Source: Alphaproteobacteria bacterium
GTDB taxonomy: Bacteria; Pseudomonadota; Alphaproteobacteria; DSM-16000; Inquilinaceae
Reading direction: 5' to 3'
Assembly: GCA_028277405.1 (NCBI GenBank)
Contig: JANQGH010000093.1
Span: 1 to 64,000 of the forward strand
Length of the DNA stretch: 64,000 bases
The position numbers and the translations under genes are program-made. Within the stretch, counting starts at the first letter, position 1. Each line of letters begins with the position of its first letter. This document shows, in pieces, positions 46,640 through 55,650 of the stretch. Below the pieces are notes generated by a model. It was not told the origin of the DNA. It saw nothing but the letters and a program-made list of their open reading frames with translations, and searched no databases.

Positions 46640-46653
46640 AACAAGGGGGCATC

Positions 46654-47400
46654 ATGGTAACGGTTCGGGGGCGGGCATCCCAAACGCAGAGCGGGGAGAT
46701 CGCGACGGGCCTGCGCACCCTGGCGCTCGGCCATCGCATCTTGCACCGCGAACATCATGCCGACATGACCCTGGGGCACTTGTCGTGGCGTGATCCGTTC
46801 GGCCGCGGCATCTGGCTGAAACGCGCTCAGATCGGCCTCGACGAGGTCACCGAGACCGACTTCATGCTGCTCGATTTCGATGGCGCCGTGATCGATGGTG
46901 AGGGCGAACTGCACCTGGAATGGCCGATCCATACGGAACTGATGAAGCACCGGCCGGAAATCCATGCCGTCGCCCACACGCATCCTAAGCACGCGACTCT
47001 GTTTTCCTGCACCGAGAGCGTCTTGCGGCCCCTTACGAATGAAGGGGTCTGGTTCGACATTCCTCCAGGCCGTTTCGTCGCCACCAGCGATCTGATCGAC
47101 ACGGTCGCCCTCGGGGCCGGCCATGCCGAGGCGATGGGCGAGGCCGACGCGGTCTTCCTGCGCAACCACGGCGTCAGCTTCGTCGGCCGGTCCATTCAGG
47201 AGCTTTGCCTGGTCGGCATCTTCCTGGAAAAGGCCTGCCGGGCGCAGCTCACCCTGGCGCAAAGCGGCCTCAGCTTCGCCTGGCCCTCCTGCGGCGAGGT
47301 GCGGCGCAAGAAGGCCAACATCTACACGCCCAACGCCATCGCCAACTTCTGGGACTATTACGTGCGCAAGGTCACCGACAAGCCGGAGGCACGGCCATGA
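46654..47400 (+). CDS. Class II aldolase/adducin-fold protein, candidate HMPDC decarboxylase
   Basis: This protein of about 248 residues starts at ATG 46654 after AAGGGGG. The fold is marked by LALGHRILHREHHADMTLGHLSWR, the metal ligands in AVAHTHPKHATLFS and the third His in LRNHGVSFVG. In M. loti the B6 intermediate 3-hydroxy-2-methylpyridine-4,5-dicarboxylate is decarboxylated by a member of this superfamily. This gene overlaps pyridoxamine-pyruvate transaminase by four bases, which makes that role plausible. I could not recall the M. loti sequence well enough to confirm it; other aldolase-like reactions remain possible. Confidence 0.7.
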   Translation: MVTVRGRASQTQSGEIATGLRTLALGHRILHREHHADMTLGHLSWRDPFGRGIWLKRAQIGLDEVTETDFMLLDFDGAVIDGEGELHLEWPIHTELMKHRPEIHAVAHTHPKHATLFSCTESVLRPLTNEGVWFDIPPGRFVATSDLIDTVALGAGHAEAMGEADAVFLRNHGVSFVGRSIQELCLVGIFLEKACRAQLTLAQSGLSFAWPSCGEVRRKKANIYTPNAIANFWDYYVRKVTDKPEARP

Positions 47401-48578
47401 GCCGCCAAGACGTCAAGATCCCGACCATCACGCTCAGCGCCGGTCCGGTCGATGCCTATCCGGCCGTGCTGCGGGCCTTGGGCCGCACCGTCACCTACGA
47501 TTTCGACCCCTATTTCCAGGGCGTGTTCGAACGTACCGCGCGCAAGGCCGCGCAGGCGCTGAACACCGATCAGCCGCCGCTGATCTTGCAAGGCGAACCG
47601 GTGCTGGCGCTGGAGGCCGCCGCCGCCTCGCTGATCGGGCCGGAGGATGTGGTGCTCAACCTGGCCTCCGGCGAATACGGCAAGGGCTTCGGCTATTGGG
47701 CGGCGCGCTATTGCAAGGAAGTGGTCGAGATCGAGGTGCCGTACAATGACGCGATCGCGCCGGACCAGGTGCGCGACGTGCTGGAACAGCGGCCCGACAT
47801 CGCTGTGCTTTCGGTCTGCCATCACGACACGCCGTCCGGCACGATTAACCCGGTCAACGAGATTGGCGCCCTCTGCCGCCAGCACGATGTCCTGATGATC
47901 GTCGATGCCGTCTCGTCCTGGGGCGGCATGGATGTCGATCCCATCACCAGCCACTCGGACGTTTTCATCACGGGGCCGAACAAGTGCCTGGGCGGCACGC
48001 CGGGCCTGTCGGTGGTCCATGTCAGCGATCGGGCTTGGGATCACATCGACGCCAACCCGAACGCACCCTTCGCCTCGATGCTCAGCATGACCGATTGGCG
48101 CAAGGCCTGGAGCGCGGATGAGAAGTTCCCCTTCACGCCATCGGTCGCCGAGGTCAACGGGCTGGAGGCCGCGCTCGACCTCTACCTGGAGGAAGGCCCG
48201 GAGACGGTTTGGGAGCGTCATGCCTTGACCGCCCGCGCCTGCCGCGAGGGCATGAAGGCGATGGGGCTGACCCTGTGGCCGGCGCGGGAGGAGATCGCCG
48301 CCGACACCTGCACGACGATCCGCGTGCCCGAAGGGTTGGAGGATGAGGCCATCCGCCAGGCATCGCGCGATCTTTATGGCGTCGTCTTCTCCGCCGGCCG
48401 GGGCTCCCTTGTCGGCAAGCTGATCCGTATCGGCCATATGGGCCCGGTCGCCGAGCCGGTTTACGCCACGGTCGCGATCACGGCCCTGGGCGGCGCGATC
48501 AACCATCTCGGCGGCAGCGCGGATATCGGCGCCGGCATCAATGCGGCGCTTGCCGTCATCAACGCAGCCAGGGTCTAA
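47397..48578 (+). CDS. ppaT: Pyridoxamine-pyruvate transaminase
   Basis: This 393-residue class V aminotransferase starts at ATG 47397 (ATGA overlap). It converts pyridoxamine and pyruvate to pyridoxal and alanine. Segments such as SAGPVDAYPAVLRALGRTV, NLASGEYGKGFGYWAARY, SVCHHDTPSGTINPV and LIRIGHMGPVAEPVYA match the characterised M. loti enzyme as I remember it. The aldimine Lys is in ITGPNKCLGGTPG (Lys196, near Lys197 of M. loti). Related alanine-glyoxylate aminotransferases lack several of these segments. It sits with pyridoxal dehydrogenase downstream, so pyridoxal is passed on directly. Confidence 0.9.
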   Translation: MSRQDVKIPTITLSAGPVDAYPAVLRALGRTVTYDFDPYFQGVFERTARKAAQALNTDQPPLILQGEPVLALEAAAASLIGPEDVVLNLASGEYGKGFGYWAARYCKEVVEIEVPYNDAIAPDQVRDVLEQRPDIAVLSVCHHDTPSGTINPVNEIGALCRQHDVLMIVDAVSSWGGMDVDPITSHSDVFITGPNKCLGGTPGLSVVHVSDRAWDHIDANPNAPFASMLSMTDWRKAWSADEKFPFTPSVAEVNGLEAALDLYLEEGPETVWERHALTARACREGMKAMGLTLWPAREEIAADTCTTIRVPEGLEDEAIRQASRDLYGVVFSAGRGSLVGKLIRIGHMGPVAEPVYATVAITALGGAINHLGGSADIGAGINAALAVINAARV

Positions 48579-49352
<774 letters not shown>

Positions 49353-49356
49353 GGCG

Positions 49357-50175
49357 CTAGCTGTAGTGGGCCGGCGCCGTCTTATAGGTCCCGAACTGCT
49401 CCAGATCGTGACTGACGAAGATCTCCGCCTCGTGCTTTAGGGCGATGTCCTTCAGCTTGCGGATCGACTGGACGGCCGCCACCGGGTCGAGGTGAAAGCT
49501 GGAGATGATCTCTTCATCGAAGCCCTTGCGGGTGTAGGCGGCGTCCGCCGTGAACAGCATCGGCTTGCGGCCGGAAAGCTCGACCAGCAGGGAATAGTGG
49601 CCAGCCGTGTGGCCGGGCGTTTCGATCAGATGCAGGCCCTTGGCGATTTCCTGCTGTCCGGTCAGCAATTCGACCTTCGGCGTCCAGACGTCCATTTCCG
49701 GGTCCGGCGGCAGGTCCTTGCCCTCGCGCTTGGCCTTTTCACGCAGCATGTCCGGGTGGAAGCTCATGTCCGAATAGCCCAGGATCTCGAAGGGTTGCGG
49801 GCACTTACATTGGCCGAATTCTGCCGCGTGGCAAACCGTGCACGCCTCCTTCAAATGCTTGTTGCCGCCGCAATGGTCGAAATGATAGTGCGAGTTGATG
49901 ACATAGTTGATGTCCTGGGTGCGATAGCCCGCCTTTTCGATCGCGCCTTGGATGGTCTGTTCCTTGGTTTGCTGGGGCTTTTCGAACGGCAGCACGGCCA
50001 TGACATGGTCGTAGTCGTAGCCCGTGTCGAACAGGTAGAGCCCGTCGGCATGGTCGATCAGCACGGAATACACCGGAAACCGCACCTCGCCTGCCGGCCC
50101 GCGGTTCCAATAGACGTGGAAGCCGTCGATCACCAGCGTGCCGCCATCCAGAATGTAGACCTTGGTGTCTTTCAT
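49357..50175 (-). CDS. 4-pyridoxolactonase (metallo-beta-lactamase fold)
   Basis: This 272-residue protein starts at ATG 50175 after GGGAGG; longer upstream frames are shadows. It has the metallo-beta-lactamase zinc motif NSHYHFDHCGG, downstream zinc ligands in ETPGHTAGHYSLL and TADAAYT. The segments KVYILDGGTLVIDGFHVYWNRG and DTGYDYDHVMAVLPFEKP match M. loti 4-pyridoxolactonase as I remember it, which hydrolyses 4-pyridoxolactone to 4-pyridoxic acid. N-acyl-homoserine lactonases are relatives but lack those segments. It is the last gene of an operon whose first four genes are a BMP-type ABC transporter. Confidence 0.9.
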   Translation of the reverse strand: MKDTKVYILDGGTLVIDGFHVYWNRGPAGEVRFPVYSVLIDHADGLYLFDTGYDYDHVMAVLPFEKPQQTKEQTIQGAIEKAGYRTQDINYVINSHYHFDHCGGNKHLKEACTVCHAAEFGQCKCPQPFEILGYSDMSFHPDMLREKAKREGKDLPPDPEMDVWTPKVELLTGQQEIAKGLHLIETPGHTAGHYSLLVELSGRKPMLFTADAAYTRKGFDEEIISSFHLDPVAAVQSIRKLKDIALKHEAEIFVSHDLEQFGTYKTAPAHYS

Positions 50176-50207
50176 CTCTTTCGCCTCCCTTATCGGTGTG
50201 TCGAAGT

Positions 50208-51143
50208 CTAACGCTGTCCGCGCACATAGGGCAGCCCTAGCGCCGCCGGCAGGGCCGAACGCCTGGCAAAGATCACCAGCACGAGCATGACCATGGCAAA
50301 GGGCAGCATCTGCACAACATCCGTCGGCACGTTCACGCCGCCCACTTGCAGGGCCGTGGTCAGCGACAGGCTGACGCCGAACAGCAGCGCGCCATAGAGC
50401 ACCCAAGTCGGGTGCCCGCGCGCCAGCATGGCCAGCACGATGGCGATGAAGCCGGCCCCACCGGTCATGAACGGAATGAAGATGCCGGCCCCGATCATCG
50501 ACATATAGGCGCCACCCAGCCCGGCCATCATGCCGGTGAACAGCACGGCCAGCGTCCGGGTCGTCGTGACCGAAACGCCGGCGGCGTCCAGCGCGGCCGG
50601 CTTGTCGCCGGCGGCCTGCAGGTTGAGGCCGACATTCGTGCGCCGGAAGACCCAGACCAGTACGAAGACGGCGATGATGGCCAGATAGACGCTGGGGTGC
50701 CGGTCGAAGATACCGGGACCGATGATGGGGATCTGGGACAGCAGCGGGATGGGCAGCGTGTCGACCGCCGGCAGGCGCGGATAGGTGCGGCTGAACTGGA
50801 CATGGTGCAGCAGGGCGGTGATGCCGTCCGCGCCCAAGGTCAGCGCGATGCCGATCACGATCTGGTTCAGCCCCAACCGCACGCACAGCAGTGCCATCAG
50901 CAAGGCCAGGATCAAGCCGCCGGCCGCACCGCCGAGAAAGCCCAACCACAGCGACCCGCTCAGGAAGGCGACGTAAAAGCCGGTATAGGCGCCGAGCAGC
51001 ATCATGCCCTCGATGCCGATGTTCAAGACGCCGGCCTTTTCCGAGACTTGCTCGCCCAGCCCGGCCAGCAGAAGCGGGATGCCGGCAGCGATGGCGCCGG
51101 CGACCAGCGAGATCAGAAAGGCATCGCTCAACAGGCCCGACAT
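50208..51143 (-). CDS. BMP-type ABC transporter permease (COG1079 type)
   Basis: This 311-residue permease of the simple-sugar/nucleoside branch shows LLLAGLGEQVSEKAGVLNIGIEGMMLLGAYTGF, the family signature. VCVRLGLNQIVIGIALTLGADGITALL-type helices follow, and TGGAGFIAIVLAMLARGHPTW lies in the coupling region. It forms the channel with the preceding permease (gap of seven bases). Its stop lies 32 bases before 4-pyridoxolactonase on the same strand, suggesting the imported compound is a B6 vitamer. Confidence 0.9.
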   Translation of the reverse strand: MSGLLSDAFLISLVAGAIAAGIPLLLAGLGEQVSEKAGVLNIGIEGMMLLGAYTGFYVAFLSGSLWLGFLGGAAGGLILALLMALLCVRLGLNQIVIGIALTLGADGITALLHHVQFSRTYPRLPAVDTLPIPLLSQIPIIGPGIFDRHPSVYLAIIAVFVLVWVFRRTNVGLNLQAAGDKPAALDAAGVSVTTTRTLAVLFTGMMAGLGGAYMSMIGAGIFIPFMTGGAGFIAIVLAMLARGHPTWVLYGALLFGVSLSLTTALQVGGVNVPTDVVQMLPFAMVMLVLVIFARRSALPAALGLPYVRGQR

Positions 51144-51150
51144 GGCGCGC

Positions 51151-52251
51151 TCAGGCCCGCCGCGCCAGCGCGCGCCGATGGCTCAGCCATTCGGTCAAGG
51201 CCATGAAGATCAAGATCAGCGCGACCAGCACCAGGACGAAATAGTTCGGCAAGTCTGCGCGACGCGAGGCGGTTTCCCCGCCGATCGACAGCATGGCGAA
51301 GAAGAAGGTAAAGCCGATCACCGCGATGCCGTTGAACCGGGCCAGGAAAACCAGCGGGATGATGGCCAGCCCATAGCCCGGATTCCAATCCGCCCGCACA
51401 TTGCCCCAGACACCCAGGATTTCGACCGAGCCCGCCAGGCCGGCAAGCCCGGCGCTGAGGCCAAAGGTCACGACCGTCAGCAAGGGCACCGACAGGCCGG
51501 CATGCAGTGCGGCCTTGGGGTTGGCGCCGACGGTTTGCAGGCGCAGGCCAAAAGCGGTTCTGGTCATCACCCAATGAACCACCAGGATCACCACCACCGC
51601 GATCACGACACCGATATTGATCGTGGTGCCGAACAGCCGTGGCAGGCGGTCATCGGTCACCAGCGTCATGGTCTGCGGCACGGTGGTGTTGGGGTCGTTG
51701 AACGGGATCTTGATCAGCACGTTGGCCAGGCTGACGCCCAGAAAGCTCATCATCAGCGTCGTGACGATCTCATTCACGCCCTGATAGGCCTTTAGGAGGG
51801 CAGGGATCAGAGACCAGACCGCGCCGACCAGGAAACCGGCAATCATGCCGACCGGCAGCACGATCCAGGCGGGCGCGGATTGGATCATCCAGGCGGACAA
51901 GGCGGCGGTGATGACGGCCGCCAGCAGAAACTGGCCATCGATGCCCAGGTTCCACAGACCCGCACGGAACGCGACGATCAGGCTGGCGCCCAGCAGGATC
52001 AGCGGGGCGCAGCGCGTGATCGTCTCCTGCAGGCCGATCCAGGAGATCAGCCCGCGCCGCACGATATTGACGTAGAACGAGATCGGGTCGCGGCCCAGCA
52101 ACAGCAGGATGGCCGCCCCGACGATCAGCGCAAGCAGGATCGGCACCAAGGCCAGCACGATGCGGACCAGCCATTCCGGCATGCCGGTGCCTTGGCCCGA
52201 CAAGCCGGCGGAAGTCGGTGTCGGATCGTTTGTGCCAGCGTCCGCCGTCAT
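51151..52251 (-). CDS. BMP-type ABC transporter permease (COG4603 type)
   Basis: This 366-residue permease has a hydrophilic N-terminal leader, then VRIVLALVPILLALIVGAAILLLL and SWIGLQETITRCAPLILLGASLIVAFRAGLWNLGIDGQF. The latter stretch, with NLGIDGQ, is diagnostic for this branch. VNEIVTTLMMSFLGVSLANVLI and a TVGANPKAALHAG coupling loop follow. It starts within the last codons of the ATPase gene (four-base overlap). It partners the COG1079-type permease. Confidence 0.9.
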   Translation of the reverse strand: MTADAGTNDPTPTSAGLSGQGTGMPEWLVRIVLALVPILLALIVGAAILLLLGRDPISFYVNIVRRGLISWIGLQETITRCAPLILLGASLIVAFRAGLWNLGIDGQFLLAAVITAALSAWMIQSAPAWIVLPVGMIAGFLVGAVWSLIPALLKAYQGVNEIVTTLMMSFLGVSLANVLIKIPFNDPNTTVPQTMTLVTDDRLPRLFGTTINIGVVIAVVVILVVHWVMTRTAFGLRLQTVGANPKAALHAGLSVPLLTVVTFGLSAGLAGLAGSVEILGVWGNVRADWNPGYGLAIIPLVFLARFNGIAVIGFTFFFAMLSIGGETASRRADLPNYFVLVLVALILIFMALTEWLSHRRALARRA

Positions 52252-53837
52252 GCCGCCGCGCCGACGCCGATCATCAGCTCGCCCACCCGTCTTTGGGCGT
52301 CGCGATCATTGTCCACAATGCCGACCATCCGGCCTTGCAGCATGACGCCGATGCGATCGGACAGTTCCAGGATTTCATCCAGATCGGTCGAGATCAGGAC
52401 CGTCGCCACGCCCTGGTCGGCCTGTTCGCGGATTGCGCGACGGGCGAACTGGATGTTGTTGGCGTCCAGGCCATAGGTCGGCTTGTTGTAGATGACCGCG
52501 ATCGGCGCGTTGTCCAATTCGCGCGCCAGCAGCGCCTTTTGGATGTTGCCGCCGGACAGGCGGCCGATGGGCGTTTGCGGCCCTGGCGTGCGCACGTCAT
52601 GGCGGTCGATCAGGGTGCGCGCGTGGCGCTCGACCTCGCGCCTGCGGATGGTTCCGTTGCGCCAAAACGGCTCGTCGCCGATGCGCTTCAGCAGCAGATT
52701 GAGGCCGACTTGGAAATTGCCGACCGTGCCTTCGCCCAGTCGGTCGTCCGTGACGTAGCGAAGGCCGGCGCGCTGCCGCTGAACTACCGAGAGGCCGCTG
52801 ATCGGCTCGCCCTTCAGGCTCAGCGATCCGGCGGCGATCCTGCGCTGACCGGCCAGGGCCTCGGCCAGTTGCTTCTGGCCGTTGCCGTCGACGCCGGCGA
52901 TGCCGAAGACCTCGCCGGCCCGGACCTGAAACGCCACGCCGGTCACGGTGGGCTCGCCCGGCCCGGCGGCCGCGGCCAATCCGTCTACCGAGAGAATAAC
53001 CGGCCCCTCAACCAATCGGCTTTTGTCTCGGCCGGCCAACTCGTCGGCGCCTTCGGACGATGCCGTCCCGAACATGAGATCAACGATTTGCGTGATGGCT
53101 TGGTCCTCACCAAGCGCCGCGAGCTGATCGGGCGTCAGTTCGCCGACCTTGCGGCCGAGTTTCAGCACGGTCACGCGGTCGCCAAAGCGAACCGCCTCGT
53201 TCAGCTTGTGGGTGATGAACAGGATGGCGATGCCGGCGTCGCGCAGCCGGCCGATGACCTGGCCCAGATCCTCCACGCCCTTCGGCGTCAGCATCGCTGT
53301 CGCCTCGTCCAGGATCAGCACCTGCTCGCCGCGCCACAGCGCCTTGACGATCTCGACCTGCTGCTGTTGCCCGAGTGACAGGTCGCCGAGCGTCGCATCC
53401 TCCGGCAGCGATATGCCCAGCATCTGGCTGATCTCGGCCAGCCGCCGCCGCGTCGCGGCCCTGTTCATGCGCTGGTGCCAGGGCGCGCCCAGCATCAGGT
53501 TTTCCAGAACCGTGAGGGTCGGGACCAGCGTCGGATGCTGGTAGACCGTGCCGATGCCAAGCTCCAAGGCACGTCTTGGACTGGAAATCGCCGTGGCCTC
53601 GCCCCGTACCCGCATGCCGCCTGCGTCCGGCTGCAACATGCCGGACAGCATGGCGATCAAGGTCGACTTGCCCGCGCCGTTCTCGCCAAGCAGGGCCTGC
53701 ACTTCGCCGGGGTAGATCGACAGCGAAACGTCATCGTTGGCGACAACGCCGGGGAAGCGCTTTGTCACGCCGTCGACAACGACGATCGGCTCTTTGGCAC
53801 CGGTTTCAGCCGTGGCCGCTTGCAACGAGTTGGTCAT
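52248..53837 (-). CDS. BMP-type ABC transporter ATPase with two nucleotide-binding domains
   Basis: This 529-residue protein carries two ATPase domains in tandem, as usual for COG3845. The first has Walker A GENGAGKST, signature LSLGQQQQV and Walker B VLILDEATAMLTPKG. The second is degenerate as in the family, with GVDGNGQKQLAEAL at the Walker A place, signature LSGGNIQKA and IAVIYNKPTYGLD at Walker B. It energises both permeases from the cytoplasm. It is separated from the binding-protein gene upstream by a terminator-like hairpin, so it is probably made in smaller amounts. Confidence 0.92.
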   Translation of the reverse strand: MTNSLQAATAETGAKEPIVVVDGVTKRFPGVVANDDVSLSIYPGEVQALLGENGAGKSTLIAMLSGMLQPDAGGMRVRGEATAISSPRRALELGIGTVYQHPTLVPTLTVLENLMLGAPWHQRMNRAATRRRLAEISQMLGISLPEDATLGDLSLGQQQQVEIVKALWRGEQVLILDEATAMLTPKGVEDLGQVIGRLRDAGIAILFITHKLNEAVRFGDRVTVLKLGRKVGELTPDQLAALGEDQAITQIVDLMFGTASSEGADELAGRDKSRLVEGPVILSVDGLAAAAGPGEPTVTGVAFQVRAGEVFGIAGVDGNGQKQLAEALAGQRRIAAGSLSLKGEPISGLSVVQRQRAGLRYVTDDRLGEGTVGNFQVGLNLLLKRIGDEPFWRNGTIRRREVERHARTLIDRHDVRTPGPQTPIGRLSGGNIQKALLARELDNAPIAVIYNKPTYGLDANNIQFARRAIREQADQGVATVLISTDLDEILELSDRIGVMLQGRMVGIVDNDRDAQRRVGELMIGVGAAA

Positions 53838-53860
53838 CGGCGAAACCGGACTCTAACGAC

Positions 53861-53896
53861 ATAAAAATGGCCGGGACGAGCTTAGCCGTCCCGGCC
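53861..53896 (-). terminator. Intrinsic terminator/attenuator between binding protein and ATPase
   Basis: GGCCGGGACG and CGTCCCGGCC (53869-53878 and 53887-53896) form a perfect 10-bp stem with an eight-base loop. In the minus direction it is followed by ATTTTTAT. This is a classical intrinsic terminator shape lying inside the operon, so it likely lets through only part of transcription. Confidence 0.8.
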
Positions 53897-53910
53897 TCTC
53901 AAGCGAAACG

Positions 53911-54957
53911 CTACTCGCTCGCGTCGACCGTGGTCATCAGCGCGCGAACCTCTTGCGCGTCAAAGATCGCGGGGACGTCGACCGCGCCGTCGATGATTGC
54001 CTGGCGGACCTCCATCAGTTCGGTCCAGGTTGCTGGCGGGATGTACTCGGTCTGCAGCAGCACGACGGAGTTGTCCTCCAGCCCGATCTCGTAGCCTACG
54101 GCACCGAAATCGCCATTGTTCAGATCGTCGATCATCGCCGTGTAGACGGGCTCCAGATCCCAGACAACGGATGACAGCAGGAAGCCGGTGTCGATCGAGG
54201 ACTTGTCGCCGATCACGTCGATGAACCAGGCCTGCTCGCCGTCCACGGCCGGTGTTGTCTCGATCGCCTGCAGCATGCCGAAGGTCGAGCCGTTGCCCTG
54301 GCCGAAGATGATGTCCGCGCCCGCCGCGATGACGGATTCGGTCACGCGGCGACCGCCGGCGGCATCGGCATACGCGGCCGGGCCGATCACCGCATAGATG
54401 ATGTCGATGTCCGGGTTGGCGGCCCGCGCGCCGAGCGCGAAGCCGGCCGACTGGCTGTTCCAGGACGGCGGTTCGCCCGATACCACGATGCCGACCGTAT
54501 CCGTACGCGACATGTTTGCCGCGAGGATGCCGGCCAGATAGGCGCCGTCGTGACCGCTTAGAGTGTAGTCGGCGATCAGGCCGGGCTCGACGGCCTCCGG
54601 CGTGTCGACGATGGCAACCGCCACACCGGTCTCGTGCGCGACTTCGGGGGCAGCCGTGTTGTAGCCGGAGGCGTGAGCGATGATCAGGTCCGCGCCTTCG
54701 CCCGCCAGTTCGCGCAAGGTCGGGCGGACGTCGCCATAGCCGAGGCCTTCGGCAGTGATGACCTCGACACCCATGGCCTCGCCCGCAGCCCGTGCCGCGT
54801 CGACGCCCTGCTGGTTCCAGCCAAAATCCGTGCCTTGCTCCGGCGTCATAACGGCGATGATTTCGACCTGCGCCTGGGCCGGCCCGGTCGCGATGGTCAG
54901 CGCGCCAACCGCCGCCATGGTCGTCAGAAAGGTGTTTCGAACTGCTCGATAAGCCAT
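53911..54957 (-). CDS. BMP-family ABC substrate-binding protein (candidate vitamin B6 receptor)
   Basis: This 348-residue protein starts at ATG 54957 (AGGGGG box) with a signal peptide ending GPAQAQ. The BMP/Med family is seen in MTPEQGTDFGWNQQGVDAARAAGEAMG, DLIIAHASGYNTAAPEVAHE, NMSRTDTVGIVVSGEPPSWNSQSAGFALGAR and IIFGQGNGSTFGMLQAI. Known members bind nucleosides and related compounds. Because 4-pyridoxolactonase ends this operon and the operon faces other B6 genes, a B6 vitamer is the likely ligand; that is inferred from context only. Confidence 0.88.
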   Translation of the reverse strand: MAYRAVRNTFLTTMAAVGALTIATGPAQAQVEIIAVMTPEQGTDFGWNQQGVDAARAAGEAMGVEVITAEGLGYGDVRPTLRELAGEGADLIIAHASGYNTAAPEVAHETGVAVAIVDTPEAVEPGLIADYTLSGHDGAYLAGILAANMSRTDTVGIVVSGEPPSWNSQSAGFALGARAANPDIDIIYAVIGPAAYADAAGGRRVTESVIAAGADIIFGQGNGSTFGMLQAIETTPAVDGEQAWFIDVIGDKSSIDTGFLLSSVVWDLEPVYTAMIDDLNNGDFGAVGYEIGLEDNSVVLLQTEYIPPATWTELMEVRQAIIDGAVDVPAIFDAQEVRALMTTVDASE

Positions 54958-55066
54958 GATACCCCCTCTTGTCCTGTGGCACGGCGCCTCTTCTGACCGG
55001 ACGCCCCACGTTTGATGTGACCGCCATGATGATAACCCGAGGCGGACGCATCGATTTCCACAATGT

Positions 55067-55086
55067 GAAAACGCATTTGCGTTTTC
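55067..55086. promoter_or_regulatory. 20-bp palindrome upstream of the BMP transporter operon
   Basis: GAAAACGCA (55067-55075) and TGCGTTTTC (55078-55086) are perfect 9-bp arms with TT between, 110 bases before the binding-protein start. An overlapping stretch, TTTCCACAATGTGAAAA (55055-55071), weakly resembles operators A and B. It is probably an operator; the regulator is unknown. Confidence 0.6.
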
Positions 55087-55164
55087 TGGTAAAACCGTAC
55101 CGGCCCGTTCGCGGCAATGCAACGCTTTCGATGGCCGCACGCGGTGGCGCCGTTAGGTCTCACG

Positions 55165-55650
55165 TTAGACGAACTGGCAGTCTGCACGCGTATCGCCTAG
55201 CCGGCAACGCAGCGTGATTGTCCGGTCGGCGGTTCGCAGGCGGTCCACTGAAGGCTCTGTCCAGAGCGTTCGGTCCGGGCCCGGGCGCCCACAGATCAGG
55301 CGTTCGACCGCCATATGGTCGCCGACCTCATTCAGGATAGCCACGTCGCCGGTTGCGCTTCGGACCAATAGGGCCTGCGTGGCTTCGCCGCCCGGCGGGA
55401 TCGGTCCGATGGAGACCTCGAACCAGTGGGCGAGCAGGAACTGGCAGACAAGCGGCGCGGAATCGGAGCTGTTGACGATCGTCAGATCCGTTGATGTCCA
55501 ACCACCATTGGAGGCCGATGCAGGCGCGGTTGACAGCAGGCCGATCACGACAACCAGGCCGACCAGAGCGGCCGCCAGGCTAAAGCCGCATGCGTGACGC
55601 CTGTTCGCTGAGCTGTTGGGCGGCGGTCTTGACAATGTCCAGGATCTCAT
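55165..55650 (-). CDS. Small secreted protein of unknown function
   Basis: This protein of up to about 161 residues has a hydrophobic export segment (FSLAAALVGLVVVIGLLSTAPASAS) followed by a mature part rich in beta strands (WTSTDLTIVNSSDSAPLVCQFLLAHWFEVSIGPIPP-type text, ending RCRLGDTRADCQF). Four cysteines in the mature part could form disulfides in the periplasm. The start is uncertain: ATG 55650 implies a 71-base overlap with the regulator gene, and no good internal start was seen. I recognise no family. It lies downstream of the IclR gene on the same strand. Confidence 0.55.
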   Translation of the reverse strand: MRSWTLSRPPPNSSANRRHACGFSLAAALVGLVVVIGLLSTAPASASNGGWTSTDLTIVNSSDSAPLVCQFLLAHWFEVSIGPIPPGGEATQALLVRSATGDVAILNEVGDHMAVERLICGRPGPDRTLWTEPSVDRLRTADRTITLRCRLGDTRADCQFV

